Shown here: piece after piece, positions 1 through 5,968 of the stretch | Position numbering within the stretch: the first letter of the stretch is position 1 | Layout: every line of letters starts with the position of its first letter | Source: an uncultured Verrucomicrobiota bacterium | GTDB lineage: Bacteria > Verrucomicrobiota > Kiritimatiellia > RFP12 > UBA1067 | DNA: 8,153 nt | Direction of reading: 5' to 3' | Assembly: GCA_945613785.1 (NCBI GenBank) | Contig: CALZAJ010000067.1 | Location: 1 to 8,153 of the forward strand | The notes under the pieces: model-generated | Seen by the model: only the letters and a program-made list of their open reading frames with translations | What the model was told of the DNA's origin: nothing | Databases searched by the model: none | Program-made: the position numbers and the translations under genes

Positions 1-359
1 CGCCGCCGTCCCCGACCTGCGCGGTCTGGGCGACGGGCGACTGGTATCCGCGGGCTTGCGAGGTTGGCTCTCGACTGGGCGGCCTCGCCGTCCACGCGCG
101 CTATCTGAAGCCATTCGATGCCGCGTTGCTGGCGGCACAGCGGGCGCAGGGATTGAAGATCGTCTCGCTTGAGAACGGCAGCGTGCAGGGCGGCTTCGGT
201 GAGGCGATCGGTGCGGACCTGCGTCTGGGGTGGCCGGACGAGTTCATTCCGCATGGCACGCAGGACGAGTTGGACCGCAAGTACGGGCTGGATGTCGACG
301 CGCTGGTCCGTCGGATTTCCGAGGCGGGGATTGCAGGAAAGGAGACCAACCATGGCTGA
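1..359 (+). CDS. dxs: 1-deoxy-D-xylulose-5-phosphate synthase, C-terminal fragment (5' end outside window)
   Basis: DXS condenses pyruvate and glyceraldehyde 3-phosphate with thiamine diphosphate in the cytoplasm, the first step of the MEP isoprenoid pathway; its product also feeds thiamine and pyridoxal synthesis. The frame is open from base 3 to the TGA at 357-359, giving the last 118 residues, about a fifth of the usual ~620-residue enzyme. Visible are the end of the pyrimidine-binding domain and the transketolase C-terminal domain: a TGDWYPRACE segment, an ARYLKPFD strand, the SLENGSVQGGFGEAIG loop (the counterpart of E. coli VEENAIMGGAGS), and LGWPDEFIPHGTQDEL followed by KYGLD. The last run matches E. 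coli DXS (IGLPDFFIPQGTQEEM, LGLD) and argues against ordinary transketolase or pyruvate dehydrogenase E1. The thiamine-binding domain is outside the window. The stop lies inside the next gene, so the two are translationally coupled. Confidence 0.93.
   Translation, partial: PPSPTCAVWATGDWYPRACEVGSRLGGLAVHARYLKPFDAALLAAQRAQGLKIVSLENGSVQGGFGEAIGADLRLGWPDEFIPHGTQDELDRKYGLDVDALVRRISEAGIAGKETNHG
339..344 (+). promoter_or_regulatory. Ribosome binding site that fixes the NERD gene start
   Basis: AAGGAG lies seven bases before the ATG at 352, inside the end of dxs. The same frame is open upstream to an in-frame start at 169, but the strong site and the onset of sensible protein sequence (MAEIHGVAGEW) support 352. 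The upstream extension is a shadow of dxs in another frame. Confidence 0.8.
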
Positions 360-1026
360 GATTCACGGCGTCGCGGGCGAATGGGCTCGCGTGAAGGGCA
401 CGGTCGCGGGACTGTGGCCGATGTTCCTGGGCACGTTCGCCGCGGGCTTTACGTTGTCGGTCGCCTGCTTCAGGTCTGTGGGCTGGGGTGCGACGCTGTT
501 CGCCGTCTCGCTGATTGGCATCGGCATTGCGCTTTACCGTGGGCTTCGTCACGTCGAGCGCTTCTTCAAGGGCGCACGGGGTGAGGAACGGGTCGCGGGC
601 ATCCTGCATGCGCTGTCGGACCGCTATCACGTCTTCAACGATTTCATCGCCGGCAGCAGTCACGTGGACCATGTCGTGGTCGGTCCGGCGGGCGTCTTCG
701 CCGTCGAGACGAAGAACTGGAAGGGCGTCGTGACGATCGAGGAAGGACGCATCCTGATCGACGGCCAGCTGCCGACGCGTTCGCCGCTGGACCAGGTCCT
801 GCGCGAGGCGCGGCAGGTCAAGACGGCGCTGGCGCGTTCGGGTTGGACGGGACCCGTCACGCCGATCCTGGCCTTTGCATCCGACACGTTCAAGGCGCAT
901 ATCGCGGAGCTCCAGGGCGCGGTGGTGATCAACGCGAGCGACCTCGCGAAGAGCTTTGAGACGGATCGCGTGGTCATTCCGCCGACGGAACTCGAGCGTC
1001 TGGTCAGCCTGATGGCGAACACCTAA
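352..1026 (+). CDS. Membrane-anchored NERD-domain (nuclease-related) protein
   Basis: This is a 224-residue protein with two hydrophobic helices near the N-terminus (about residues 21-40 and 44-62), then a cytoplasmic NERD domain (about 70-165). NERD is a PD-(D/E)XK-like nuclease-related fold found alone or fused to helicases, kinases and topoisomerase zinc fingers. Motifs seen are GARGEE (74-79), the conserved glycine/glutamate turn; SSHVDHVVVGPAGVFAVETKNWKG (given in parts: HVDHVVVG, then GVFAVETKNWKG) with D106, E119 and K121 as the presumed D...E-x-K metal site; and Q155 further on in the Q-containing helix. Residues 166-224 form a further alpha/beta tail. All presumed catalytic positions are present, so it could be active, but no substrate is known. 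It overlaps dxs by 8 bases and precedes the ctp gene by 24, so it is probably co-transcribed with both. Its role in an isoprenoid/envelope operon is unknown. Confidence 0.85.
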   Translation: MAEIHGVAGEWARVKGTVAGLWPMFLGTFAAGFTLSVACFRSVGWGATLFAVSLIGIGIALYRGLRHVERFFKGARGEERVAGILHALSDRYHVFNDFIAGSSHVDHVVVGPAGVFAVETKNWKGVVTIEEGRILIDGQLPTRSPLDQVLREARQVKTALARSGWTGPVTPILAFASDTFKAHIAELQGAVVINASDLAKSFETDRVVIPPTELERLVSLMANT

Positions 1027-1034
1027 TCATAAAA

Positions 1035-1041
1035 GAAGGGG
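1035..1041 (+). promoter_or_regulatory. Ribosome binding site of the C-terminal protease gene
   Basis: GAAGGGG sits nine bases before the ATG at 1051, in the 24-base gap after the NERD gene stop. It supports this start, which also gives a basic-then-hydrophobic signal sequence. Confidence 0.7.
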
Positions 1042-1050
1042 AATCGTCCC

Positions 1051-3222
1051 ATGAAGAGTAAGATCATTTTCTGGTCCTGTCTGGTCTGTGCTGTCGCGGT
1101 TGGCAAGGACGTGCAGCCGCAACCGTATTACGGGGTCGTCGGCCAGCGTCTGGCGACGATGATGACGCGTTACCACGTTCTGCAGCAGCCGATGGATGAC
1201 GACATCTCGCAGCGGGCGTGGACGAATCTCGTCACGTTCTACGACTACGACCACTCGGTCTTCCTGAAGAGCGACCTCGAGAAGCTCGCGGAGCACGAGA
1301 AGACGATCGACAACGAGATCAAGGGGGGCGACATCAGCTTCGGCTTCGACATCTACCGCCTCTACTGTGAGCGTCTGAGGGAGCGCATCGACTTCGCGAC
1401 GAACCTTCTGGCCACGACGGAGTTCGACTTCACGAGCAACGAGACGTATCGGATTCGCCGCAAGGACGCCGAATGGCCCGCTTCGACGGAGGAGGCCAAC
1501 GACCACTGGCGTCGGCGTCTGAAGAACGAAGTTCTGGCCCAATTGCTCACCAAGGAGCTGGACTCCGAGGACGCCGCGGCGCGGAAGGCGCGCAAGGCCG
1601 CGGGCAAGGCGACGGCCGAAGACGTCGAGGAGGAAGAGGCCGAAGCCGAGGAGAAGGCGGAAGCCGAAGCCGCGCCGCCGGCGCCTGAGCTGACCCCGGC
1701 CGAGAACCTCGTCAAGAAGTACCGCCAGTACTACAATACCCTGACCGAGCCGGACGAAGAGGCCGTGCTGCAGCACTATTTCTCCGCCATCACGCGGGCC
1801 TATGATCCGCACTCCGATTACATGTCCCCGGCGTCGAAGGAGGACTTCGACATGGACATGAATCTCACGCTGTGCGGCGTCGGCGCCGTGTTGCAGATGG
1901 ATGACGGCGCACTCAAGATCGCGGAGGTGATGCCCGGCGGACCGGTGGATACGGACGGACGCATCAAGGAGGGCGACAAGATCGTTGGCGTGAAGCAGGG
2001 CGACGGCGAGATGGAAGACATCATGTGGCAGCCGATGAAGAAGACGATCCACAAGATCCGCGGTCCGAAGGGCACGCGCGTGACGTTGGAGATCGTTCCG
2101 CGTTCGGATCCCTCGGGAGCGACGCGCAAGCTCATCGAGCTCGTCCGTGACGAGATCAAGCTCGAGGATCAGGCGGCGACCGGCCGCGTCGAGACCGTCT
2201 CGCTCGGTGGCTTCACCAATCGCGTCGGCTATGTCTACCTGCCTGGCTTCTATGGCTCGATGGACAAGCGTCCGGGTCAGGAGGGCTACCGCAGCTGTGC
2301 CGCGGATGTCGCGGACTACATCTGCAGCTTCAACGACCAGGACGTCGAGGGCCTCGTCCTCGATCTGCGCGGCGACGGCGGCGGCTCGTTGCGCGAGGCC
2401 GTCGCGCTCTCGGCCCTGTTCGTCCCGTCGGGCCCCGTCGTGCAGATCCGCGATACCCGTTCGGTCTCTTCGCTGAGGATATCCCCTGGCAATCCCGTCG
2501 CGTTCAAGAAGCCGATGGTCGTGCTCATCGACCGCGCGAGCGCCTCGGCGTCCGAAATCGTCGCGGGACATCTGCGCGACACGGGACGTGCGATTGTCCT
2601 GGGCGACGCGACCACGCACGGCAAGGGCACGGTCCAGACCGTGCTGGCGATGGGACCGGAGAAGTACGGTTCGATGAAGATCACGACGGCGCGCTTCTAT
2701 CGTGTCGACGGACGCTCCACCCAGCTCAAGGGCGTGGCCTCCGACATCCATCTCCCGTCGCTACTGGACTCGCTGGAAATCGGCGAGGACGTCCTGACCT
2801 ATGCGCTGCCGTTCACACAGATCCGCAAGGTCGATTACGCGAAGTGCTGGAATCTCGACAGCTATCTGCCGCAGCTCGCGGAGGCCTCGGCCAAGCGTCT
2901 GAAGGGCGATGCCCGTTACGAGAAGCATGTCGGCAACGTCCAGGGCATGAAGGCGATCGGCGAGCGGGTCGACGTGCCGCTCGAACGCGAGGCCCGCAAG
3001 GCGATGATGCGTGCGGACCGCAGTCTGCGCGAGCTTGACACTGACGAGGGGGACGAGGACAGCTCGAAGAAGAGCCGTCGTCGCAAGCGCAATCAGCGCC
3101 AGGATGACGATGTCGTTCTCGACGAGGCGTTCAACGTACTCTCCGATCTCATTCGTCTCAACGCCGGTGCGGAACTTCCGCCGCCGCGTCTGAGCTGGCT
3201 TGAAGCATTCCAGGCACTCTGA
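1051..3222 (+). CDS. prc: C-terminal processing (tail-specific) protease, peptidase family S41, Prc/Tsp type
   Basis: This exported serine protease of the Prc/Tsp family degrades or trims periplasmic proteins from their C-termini. It has 723 residues against 682 for E. coli Prc. Order: signal sequence (about 1-18); an N-terminal helical domain with YDYDHSVFLKSDLEKL (64-79) and DPHSDYMSP (252-260); a PDZ domain (about 270-350) with GVGAVLQMDDG and GDKIVGVKQGDG; the S41 core (about 380-570) with DLRGDGGGSLREAV (438-451), DRASASASEIVAG (494-506) and GDATTHGKGTVQ (518-529); and a Tsp C-terminal domain starting at LEIGEDVLTYALPF. By alignment with E. coli the Ser/Lys pair is S499 and K525, with D510 as the third conserved residue; all are present. 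A one-residue insertion lies just before the lysine. Oddities are an acidic Ala/Glu/Lys-rich insert (171-213) and a charged stretch (663-687). Family members cut lipoproteins and peptidoglycan hydrolases, which fits its position next to dapF. Confidence 0.94.
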   Translation: MKSKIIFWSCLVCAVAVGKDVQPQPYYGVVGQRLATMMTRYHVLQQPMDDDISQRAWTNLVTFYDYDHSVFLKSDLEKLAEHEKTIDNEIKGGDISFGFDIYRLYCERLRERIDFATNLLATTEFDFTSNETYRIRRKDAEWPASTEEANDHWRRRLKNEVLAQLLTKELDSEDAAARKARKAAGKATAEDVEEEEAEAEEKAEAEAAPPAPELTPAENLVKKYRQYYNTLTEPDEEAVLQHYFSAITRAYDPHSDYMSPASKEDFDMDMNLTLCGVGAVLQMDDGALKIAEVMPGGPVDTDGRIKEGDKIVGVKQGDGEMEDIMWQPMKKTIHKIRGPKGTRVTLEIVPRSDPSGATRKLIELVRDEIKLEDQAATGRVETVSLGGFTNRVGYVYLPGFYGSMDKRPGQEGYRSCAADVADYICSFNDQDVEGLVLDLRGDGGGSLREAVALSALFVPSGPVVQIRDTRSVSSLRISPGNPVAFKKPMVVLIDRASASASEIVAGHLRDTGRAIVLGDATTHGKGTVQTVLAMGPEKYGSMKITTARFYRVDGRSTQLKGVASDIHLPSLLDSLEIGEDVLTYALPFTQIRKVDYAKCWNLDSYLPQLAEASAKRLKGDARYEKHVGNVQGMKAIGERVDVPLEREARKAMMRADRSLRELDTDEGDEDSSKKSRRRKRNQRQDDDVVLDEAFNVLSDLIRLNAGAELPPPRLSWLEAFQAL

Positions 3223-3224
3223 AG

Positions 3225-4025
3225 ATGAAGCTCATTCCCTTTGTGAAGATGCACGGTGCGGGCAATGACTTTGTCCTCATCGATGACCGTGACGGCAAGT
3301 TCCCGTGCGATGACCACCGACGGATCGCCGCCCTGGCGACGCGTCGTTCCGGTGTCGGTTGCGAGGGCGTGATTCTCGTGCAGCAGTCGGAGGTCGCGGA
3401 CTTCCGGATGCGCTTTTTCAATCCTGACGGCACGGAAGTGGATCTCTGCGGCAACGGGGCGCGGTGCGTCTCGGCCTTTGCGCGCGCAATTGGCGCGGCG
3501 AAGGCGGACCGCATGCGGTTCGAGACGCGAGCCGGGATGATTGAGGCGGAGATCGTGGACGAGGCGCTCGTCAAGATCGCAATGCCCGATCCCAAGAACT
3601 TCCGTGAGGACTTCTGTGTCGCGGGCGTTCCGCACAAGATCGTCCCGGTGGAGAATCTGGCGCATACCGACGTCGAGAACGAGGGCCGTCGCATCCGTCT
3701 GAGCGAGGAGTTCGCGCCGGATGGGACGAACGTCGATTTCGTGACCTACCGCAAGCCAGGACGCGTCTCGATCCGTACCTACGAGCGTGGCGTCGAGGCC
3801 GAATCGGGCGCCTGCGGAACCGGGTCGGTTGCGGCGGCCGTCATCGGGGTCGCGGATTACGGCTTGGAGTTCCCCGTCCATGTCCAGACCGTGCAAGGCT
3901 ATGTCCTGACGGTCGACGGTGTGTATGACGGCGAGAAGTTCTCCCACGTGACGCTGACCGGTCCCGTCAAGCGGGTCTTCGCCGGTACGATCGATTGGGA
4001 CGAACTTGACGCGGTTGACGAATGA
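3225..4025 (+). CDS. dapF: Diaminopimelate epimerase
   Basis: DapF interconverts LL- and meso-2,6-diaminopimelate without a cofactor, using two cysteines as acid and base; the product is the cross-linking residue of peptidoglycan and the precursor of lysine. The 266-residue length is normal. Motifs are KMHGAGNDFVLIDD (8-21), FFNPDGTEVDLCGNGARC (64-81) with catalytic C75, FAPDGTNVDFV (163-173), and ESGACGTGSVAAAV (193-206) with catalytic C197. Both pseudo-symmetric alpha/beta domains are complete. The ATG comes two bases after the protease stop and has only a weak CAGG (3211-3214) upstream, so translation probably depends on ribosomes finishing the protease gene. It shows that this organism makes diaminopimelate; use in a DAP-type wall is likely but not shown here. 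Confidence 0.97.
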   Translation: MKLIPFVKMHGAGNDFVLIDDRDGKFPCDDHRRIAALATRRSGVGCEGVILVQQSEVADFRMRFFNPDGTEVDLCGNGARCVSAFARAIGAAKADRMRFETRAGMIEAEIVDEALVKIAMPDPKNFREDFCVAGVPHKIVPVENLAHTDVENEGRRIRLSEEFAPDGTNVDFVTYRKPGRVSIRTYERGVEAESGACGTGSVAAAVIGVADYGLEFPVHVQTVQGYVLTVDGVYDGEKFSHVTLTGPVKRVFAGTIDWDELDAVDE

Positions 4026-4031
4026 GGTCAG

Positions 4032-4049
4032 CGGCGGAGTTTTCCGCCG
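4032..4049 (+). terminator. Short hairpin just after dapF, possible terminator without a T-run
   Basis: A perfect 7-bp GC-rich stem (CGGCGGA / TCCGCCG) with a four-base loop (GTTT) starts seven bases after the dapF stop. Position suggests the 3' end of the dxs-to-dapF unit. No T-run follows, so it may mark the end of the transcript, pause polymerase or protect the 3' end rather than act as a classic intrinsic terminator. Confidence 0.4.
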
Positions 4050-4065
4050 AGCCATTCCGGCTGAT

Positions 4066-4104
4066 GCGCCAGGAACATCAGCAGACGTTGACGGGCGCTG
4101 GCGC
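4066..4104. repeat. Inverted repeat in the dapF-GH2 spacer
   Basis: GCGCCAG (4066-4072) is the exact reverse complement of CTGGCGC (4098-4104), 25 bases apart; a T-G wobble and an A-T pair extend it outward by two. With the hairpin at 4032-4049 it makes the first half of this 178-base spacer unusually structured. Function unknown. Confidence 0.4.
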
Positions 4105-4168
4105 GTGAGTCGTTCATGGGGACGGACACAGACCGACTAGCCCATTACCAACATACACTAATGAGTAT

Positions 4169-4196
4169 TTGGCCGGGTGAGGTCTTTTGCTATAAT
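4169..4196 (+). promoter_or_regulatory. Promoter of the GH2 gene (sigma-70 type)
   Basis: A perfect -10 box TATAAT (4191-4196) has a -35-like TTGGCC (4169-4174, four of six bases) 16 bases upstream. The -10 box ends seven bases before the ATG at 4204, so transcription should begin at or within a base or two of the start codon. An inverted repeat CATTA-N11-TAATG (4143-4163) lies just upstream of the -35 box and could be an operator. Confidence 0.6.
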
Positions 4197-4203
4197 CGGC
4201 TTC

Positions 4204-5850
4204 ATGAAGAACATATTTCTTGCTGTTGCCGCGCTGGCGGCGTTCGCGTCTTTTGCCGATGGACTCGACCTCAACGGGTCCTGGTTGTTCCGCTTTGAGG
4301 AAGGGAAGATTCTCGAACAGGTCGGGTCCGATTTCGCGGCGACGGACGTCATGACGGTGCCGGGTTGCTGGGACGTCCAGCCGAAGTGGTACCTGAAGCG
4401 CGGCACGGGCTGCTATCGGCGCACGTTCACGGTTCAAACGCCGATGAAGGACGCGGTGTTGGTCGTGGACGGCATGGGCATTCGGGCGAAGTTCGCGCTC
4501 GACGGCAGGGATCTCGGACTGCATCCGTATCCATATGCGCGGCTGGAGATTCCGGTCGGACCGCTCGCGGCGGGCGAGCACGAGCTTTTCGCGGCCGTTG
4601 ACAATATCATGGAGTGGCCGCGCGTGAAACTGGCGCGTCCCTACTACGACTTCTATTTCTACGGCGGGTTCTATCACGGGATGAAGCTTGTCGAAAAGGA
4701 GCCGAAGATCTTCGTGCGCACGCTCGACTACAAGACCCGCACGGTCGAGGTTGAGGTCGAGGGCGTCCGCAAGGAGACGCGTGTGCTGAAGGACGCCAAG
4801 CTCTGGTCGGACAAGGAGCCGAATCTCACGACGATCGTGGTCGACGGGCGCACGGTCCGTTTCGGCATCCGTCAGCTCGAGGCGCGCGACGGGAAGATCT
4901 TCCTCAACGGCAGGCCGATCTTCCTCAAGGGCGTGAACCGCCACGAGTCCTCGCCGTTCGAGGGCAGCGCGACAGGTGAGGCGACGATGCTGCGCGATCT
5001 CCAGAACCTCAAGGCGCTTGGCGGCAACTTCATTCGCGCGGCGCACTATCAGCAGGCGGAGCGGTTTCTCGACCTTTGCGATGAGCTGGGCATTTTCGTC
5101 TGGGAGGAGTCGCTTGGATGGGGCAACGGGCAGGACTACGTGAACAACAAGTTTCCGCCGAGTGAGCTGACGGATCCCGAGTTCTGTGAGATGCAGGTCG
5201 TCGAGACGCGCGAGATGGTGCGGGCGAGCTTCAACCATCCGTCCGTCATCATCCAGGCCTTCCTCAACGAGTGCAACAGCGCGAAGCCCGAGTGCAAGAA
5301 GCTCGTTGACCGTTTGATCGAGACCATCAAGGCCGAGCGTTCGGGGCGTCTCGTCTCCTTTGCCTGCAATGTCTGCTGGGCGGACATCTGCCATGAGAAC
5401 ACGGATGTCGTTGCGTTCAATGCGTATCCGGGCACGATTCCTGCGACGCCGGGAACGCCGGCGGCCTTGCGCCAGAAGGTTGAAAAGGAATTTAACGGAA
5501 TTGTAAAGAAATTCCGCGAAAAGTATCCGAATAAGCCGATTATTATTTCCGAGTCGGGGTGTGGCGGCACGTATGGCTATCGCGATGAAAATGCGTCAAT
5601 TAACACGGAAGAGTATCAAAATGAATACTTAACCGATATCTTTGAGACGCTGTGGGCGAATCCGGACGTGAGTGGTTTTTCAATCTGGCAGATGAACGAC
5701 GGTCGGACGCGCGAGCGGTATTGTGAGCTCAACTGTTCGGCGATGTTCGGCGGATCGGTTGCGGGCATTTATGACATCTATCGTCGTCCGAAGAAATCGG
5801 TCGCGACGGTGAAGCACTTTTTTGGGTTGAAGGCGGCGGGAGAAAACTGA
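4204..5850 (+). CDS. Secreted glycoside hydrolase family 2 enzyme, beta-galactosidase-like, substrate unassigned
   Basis: This 548-residue exported retaining beta-glycosidase is of the GH2 type. Order: signal peptide (about 1-19, MKNIFLAVAALAAFASFADG); jelly-roll sugar-binding domain (about 21-168) with LNGSWLFR, VPGCWD and a YFYGGFYHGM strand; a short immunoglobulin-like domain (about 169-229) ending in LWSDKEPNL and RFGIRQLE; then the TIM barrel (230-548) with IFLNGRPIFLKGVNRHESS, FIRAAHYQQAERFLDLCDE and GIFVWEE. The acid/base is E356 in AFLNEC and the nucleophile E450 in IIISESGC. The barrel ends at GIYDIYRRPKKS with no extra C-terminal domains. The N-x-K motif of true beta-glucuronidases (GGNKKGIF in E. 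coli) reads GGSVAGIY here, so glucuronidase activity is unlikely; galactosidase or another specificity remains open. Start 4204 is chosen because it begins a clean signal peptide; a GTG at 4177 in the same frame lies upstream of the expected transcript start. No ribosome binding site is visible. Confidence 0.9.
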   Translation: MKNIFLAVAALAAFASFADGLDLNGSWLFRFEEGKILEQVGSDFAATDVMTVPGCWDVQPKWYLKRGTGCYRRTFTVQTPMKDAVLVVDGMGIRAKFALDGRDLGLHPYPYARLEIPVGPLAAGEHELFAAVDNIMEWPRVKLARPYYDFYFYGGFYHGMKLVEKEPKIFVRTLDYKTRTVEVEVEGVRKETRVLKDAKLWSDKEPNLTTIVVDGRTVRFGIRQLEARDGKIFLNGRPIFLKGVNRHESSPFEGSATGEATMLRDLQNLKALGGNFIRAAHYQQAERFLDLCDELGIFVWEESLGWGNGQDYVNNKFPPSELTDPEFCEMQVVETREMVRASFNHPSVIIQAFLNECNSAKPECKKLVDRLIETIKAERSGRLVSFACNVCWADICHENTDVVAFNAYPGTIPATPGTPAALRQKVEKEFNGIVKKFREKYPNKPIIISESGCGGTYGYRDENASINTEEYQNEYLTDIFETLWANPDVSGFSIWQMNDGRTRERYCELNCSAMFGGSVAGIYDIYRRPKKSVATVKHFFGLKAAGEN

Positions 5851-5859
5851 CTTTTCCCC
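5838..5859 (+). terminator. Hairpin across the GH2 stop codon, possible weak terminator
   Basis: GGG-A-GAAAA (5838-5846) pairs with TTTTCCCC (5852-5859): eight pairs with one bulged A and a five-base loop that contains the TGA. No T-run follows, so termination here is uncertain. It lies immediately before the rpsA promoter. Confidence 0.3.
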
Positions 5860-5860
5860 A

Positions 5861-5890
5861 TTGCCTAACTAACCAAAAAAGTGATATACT
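5861..5890 (+). promoter_or_regulatory. rpsA: Promoter of the rpsA-rpmB block (sigma-70 type)
   Basis: TATACT (5885-5890) matches five of six bases of the -10 consensus, and TTGCCT (5861-5866) matches four of six of the -35 box, with an 18-base spacer that includes an A-tract. Transcription would start near 5897, giving a leader of about 72 bases before the rpsA ATG. Confidence 0.6.
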
Positions 5891-5897
5891 TATGTTT

Positions 5898-5936
5898 CCG
5901 CGCTCAAATTCGGGGCGGACGCGGCAGAAAACCGCG
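5898..5936 (+). promoter_or_regulatory. rpsA: Structured rpsA leader with competing hairpins
   Basis: Three complementary 5-base blocks occur in the leader: CCGCG (5898-5902), CGCGG (5920-5924) and CCGCG (5932-5936). The middle block can pair with either flank but not both; the first can also pair with GCGG at 5915-5918. The remainder (5937-5968) is A-rich and unpaired, with only AAAGAAG (5955-5961) as a poor Shine-Dalgarno match. E. coli rpsA also has a structured leader without a strong Shine-Dalgarno and is repressed by its own S1 protein; similar control here is inferred. Confidence 0.35.
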
Positions 5937-5968
5937 ATCATTAACAAACCAAACAAAGAAGCAAAATA

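Noticed and set aside
169..351. Upstream in-frame extension of the NERD gene
   Set aside because: It is an out-of-frame copy of dxs rich in Arg, Ser and Trp; the strong ribosome site and sensible N-terminus are at 352.
1051..1110. Protease as a lipoprotein (cysteines at residues 10 and 13)
   Set aside because: Residues before the cysteines do not fit the usual L-[AS]-[GA]-C lipobox; an ordinary signal sequence is more likely.
1027..2751. Long minus-strand open frame opposite the protease gene
   Set aside because: It is rich in Arg, Leu, Asp and Val with no recognisable domain, and mirrors a gene with complete catalytic motifs. GC-rich codon bias keeps the opposite strand free of stops.
4177..4203. 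GTG at 4177 as the GH2 start
   Set aside because: It would put nine residues before a complete signal peptide, has no ribosome site, and lies upstream of the transcript start predicted from the TATAAT box.
4114..5394. Minus-strand open frame opposite the GH2 gene
   Set aside because: It has no start signal and no protein-like domain, and lies antisense to a gene with both catalytic glutamates in place.
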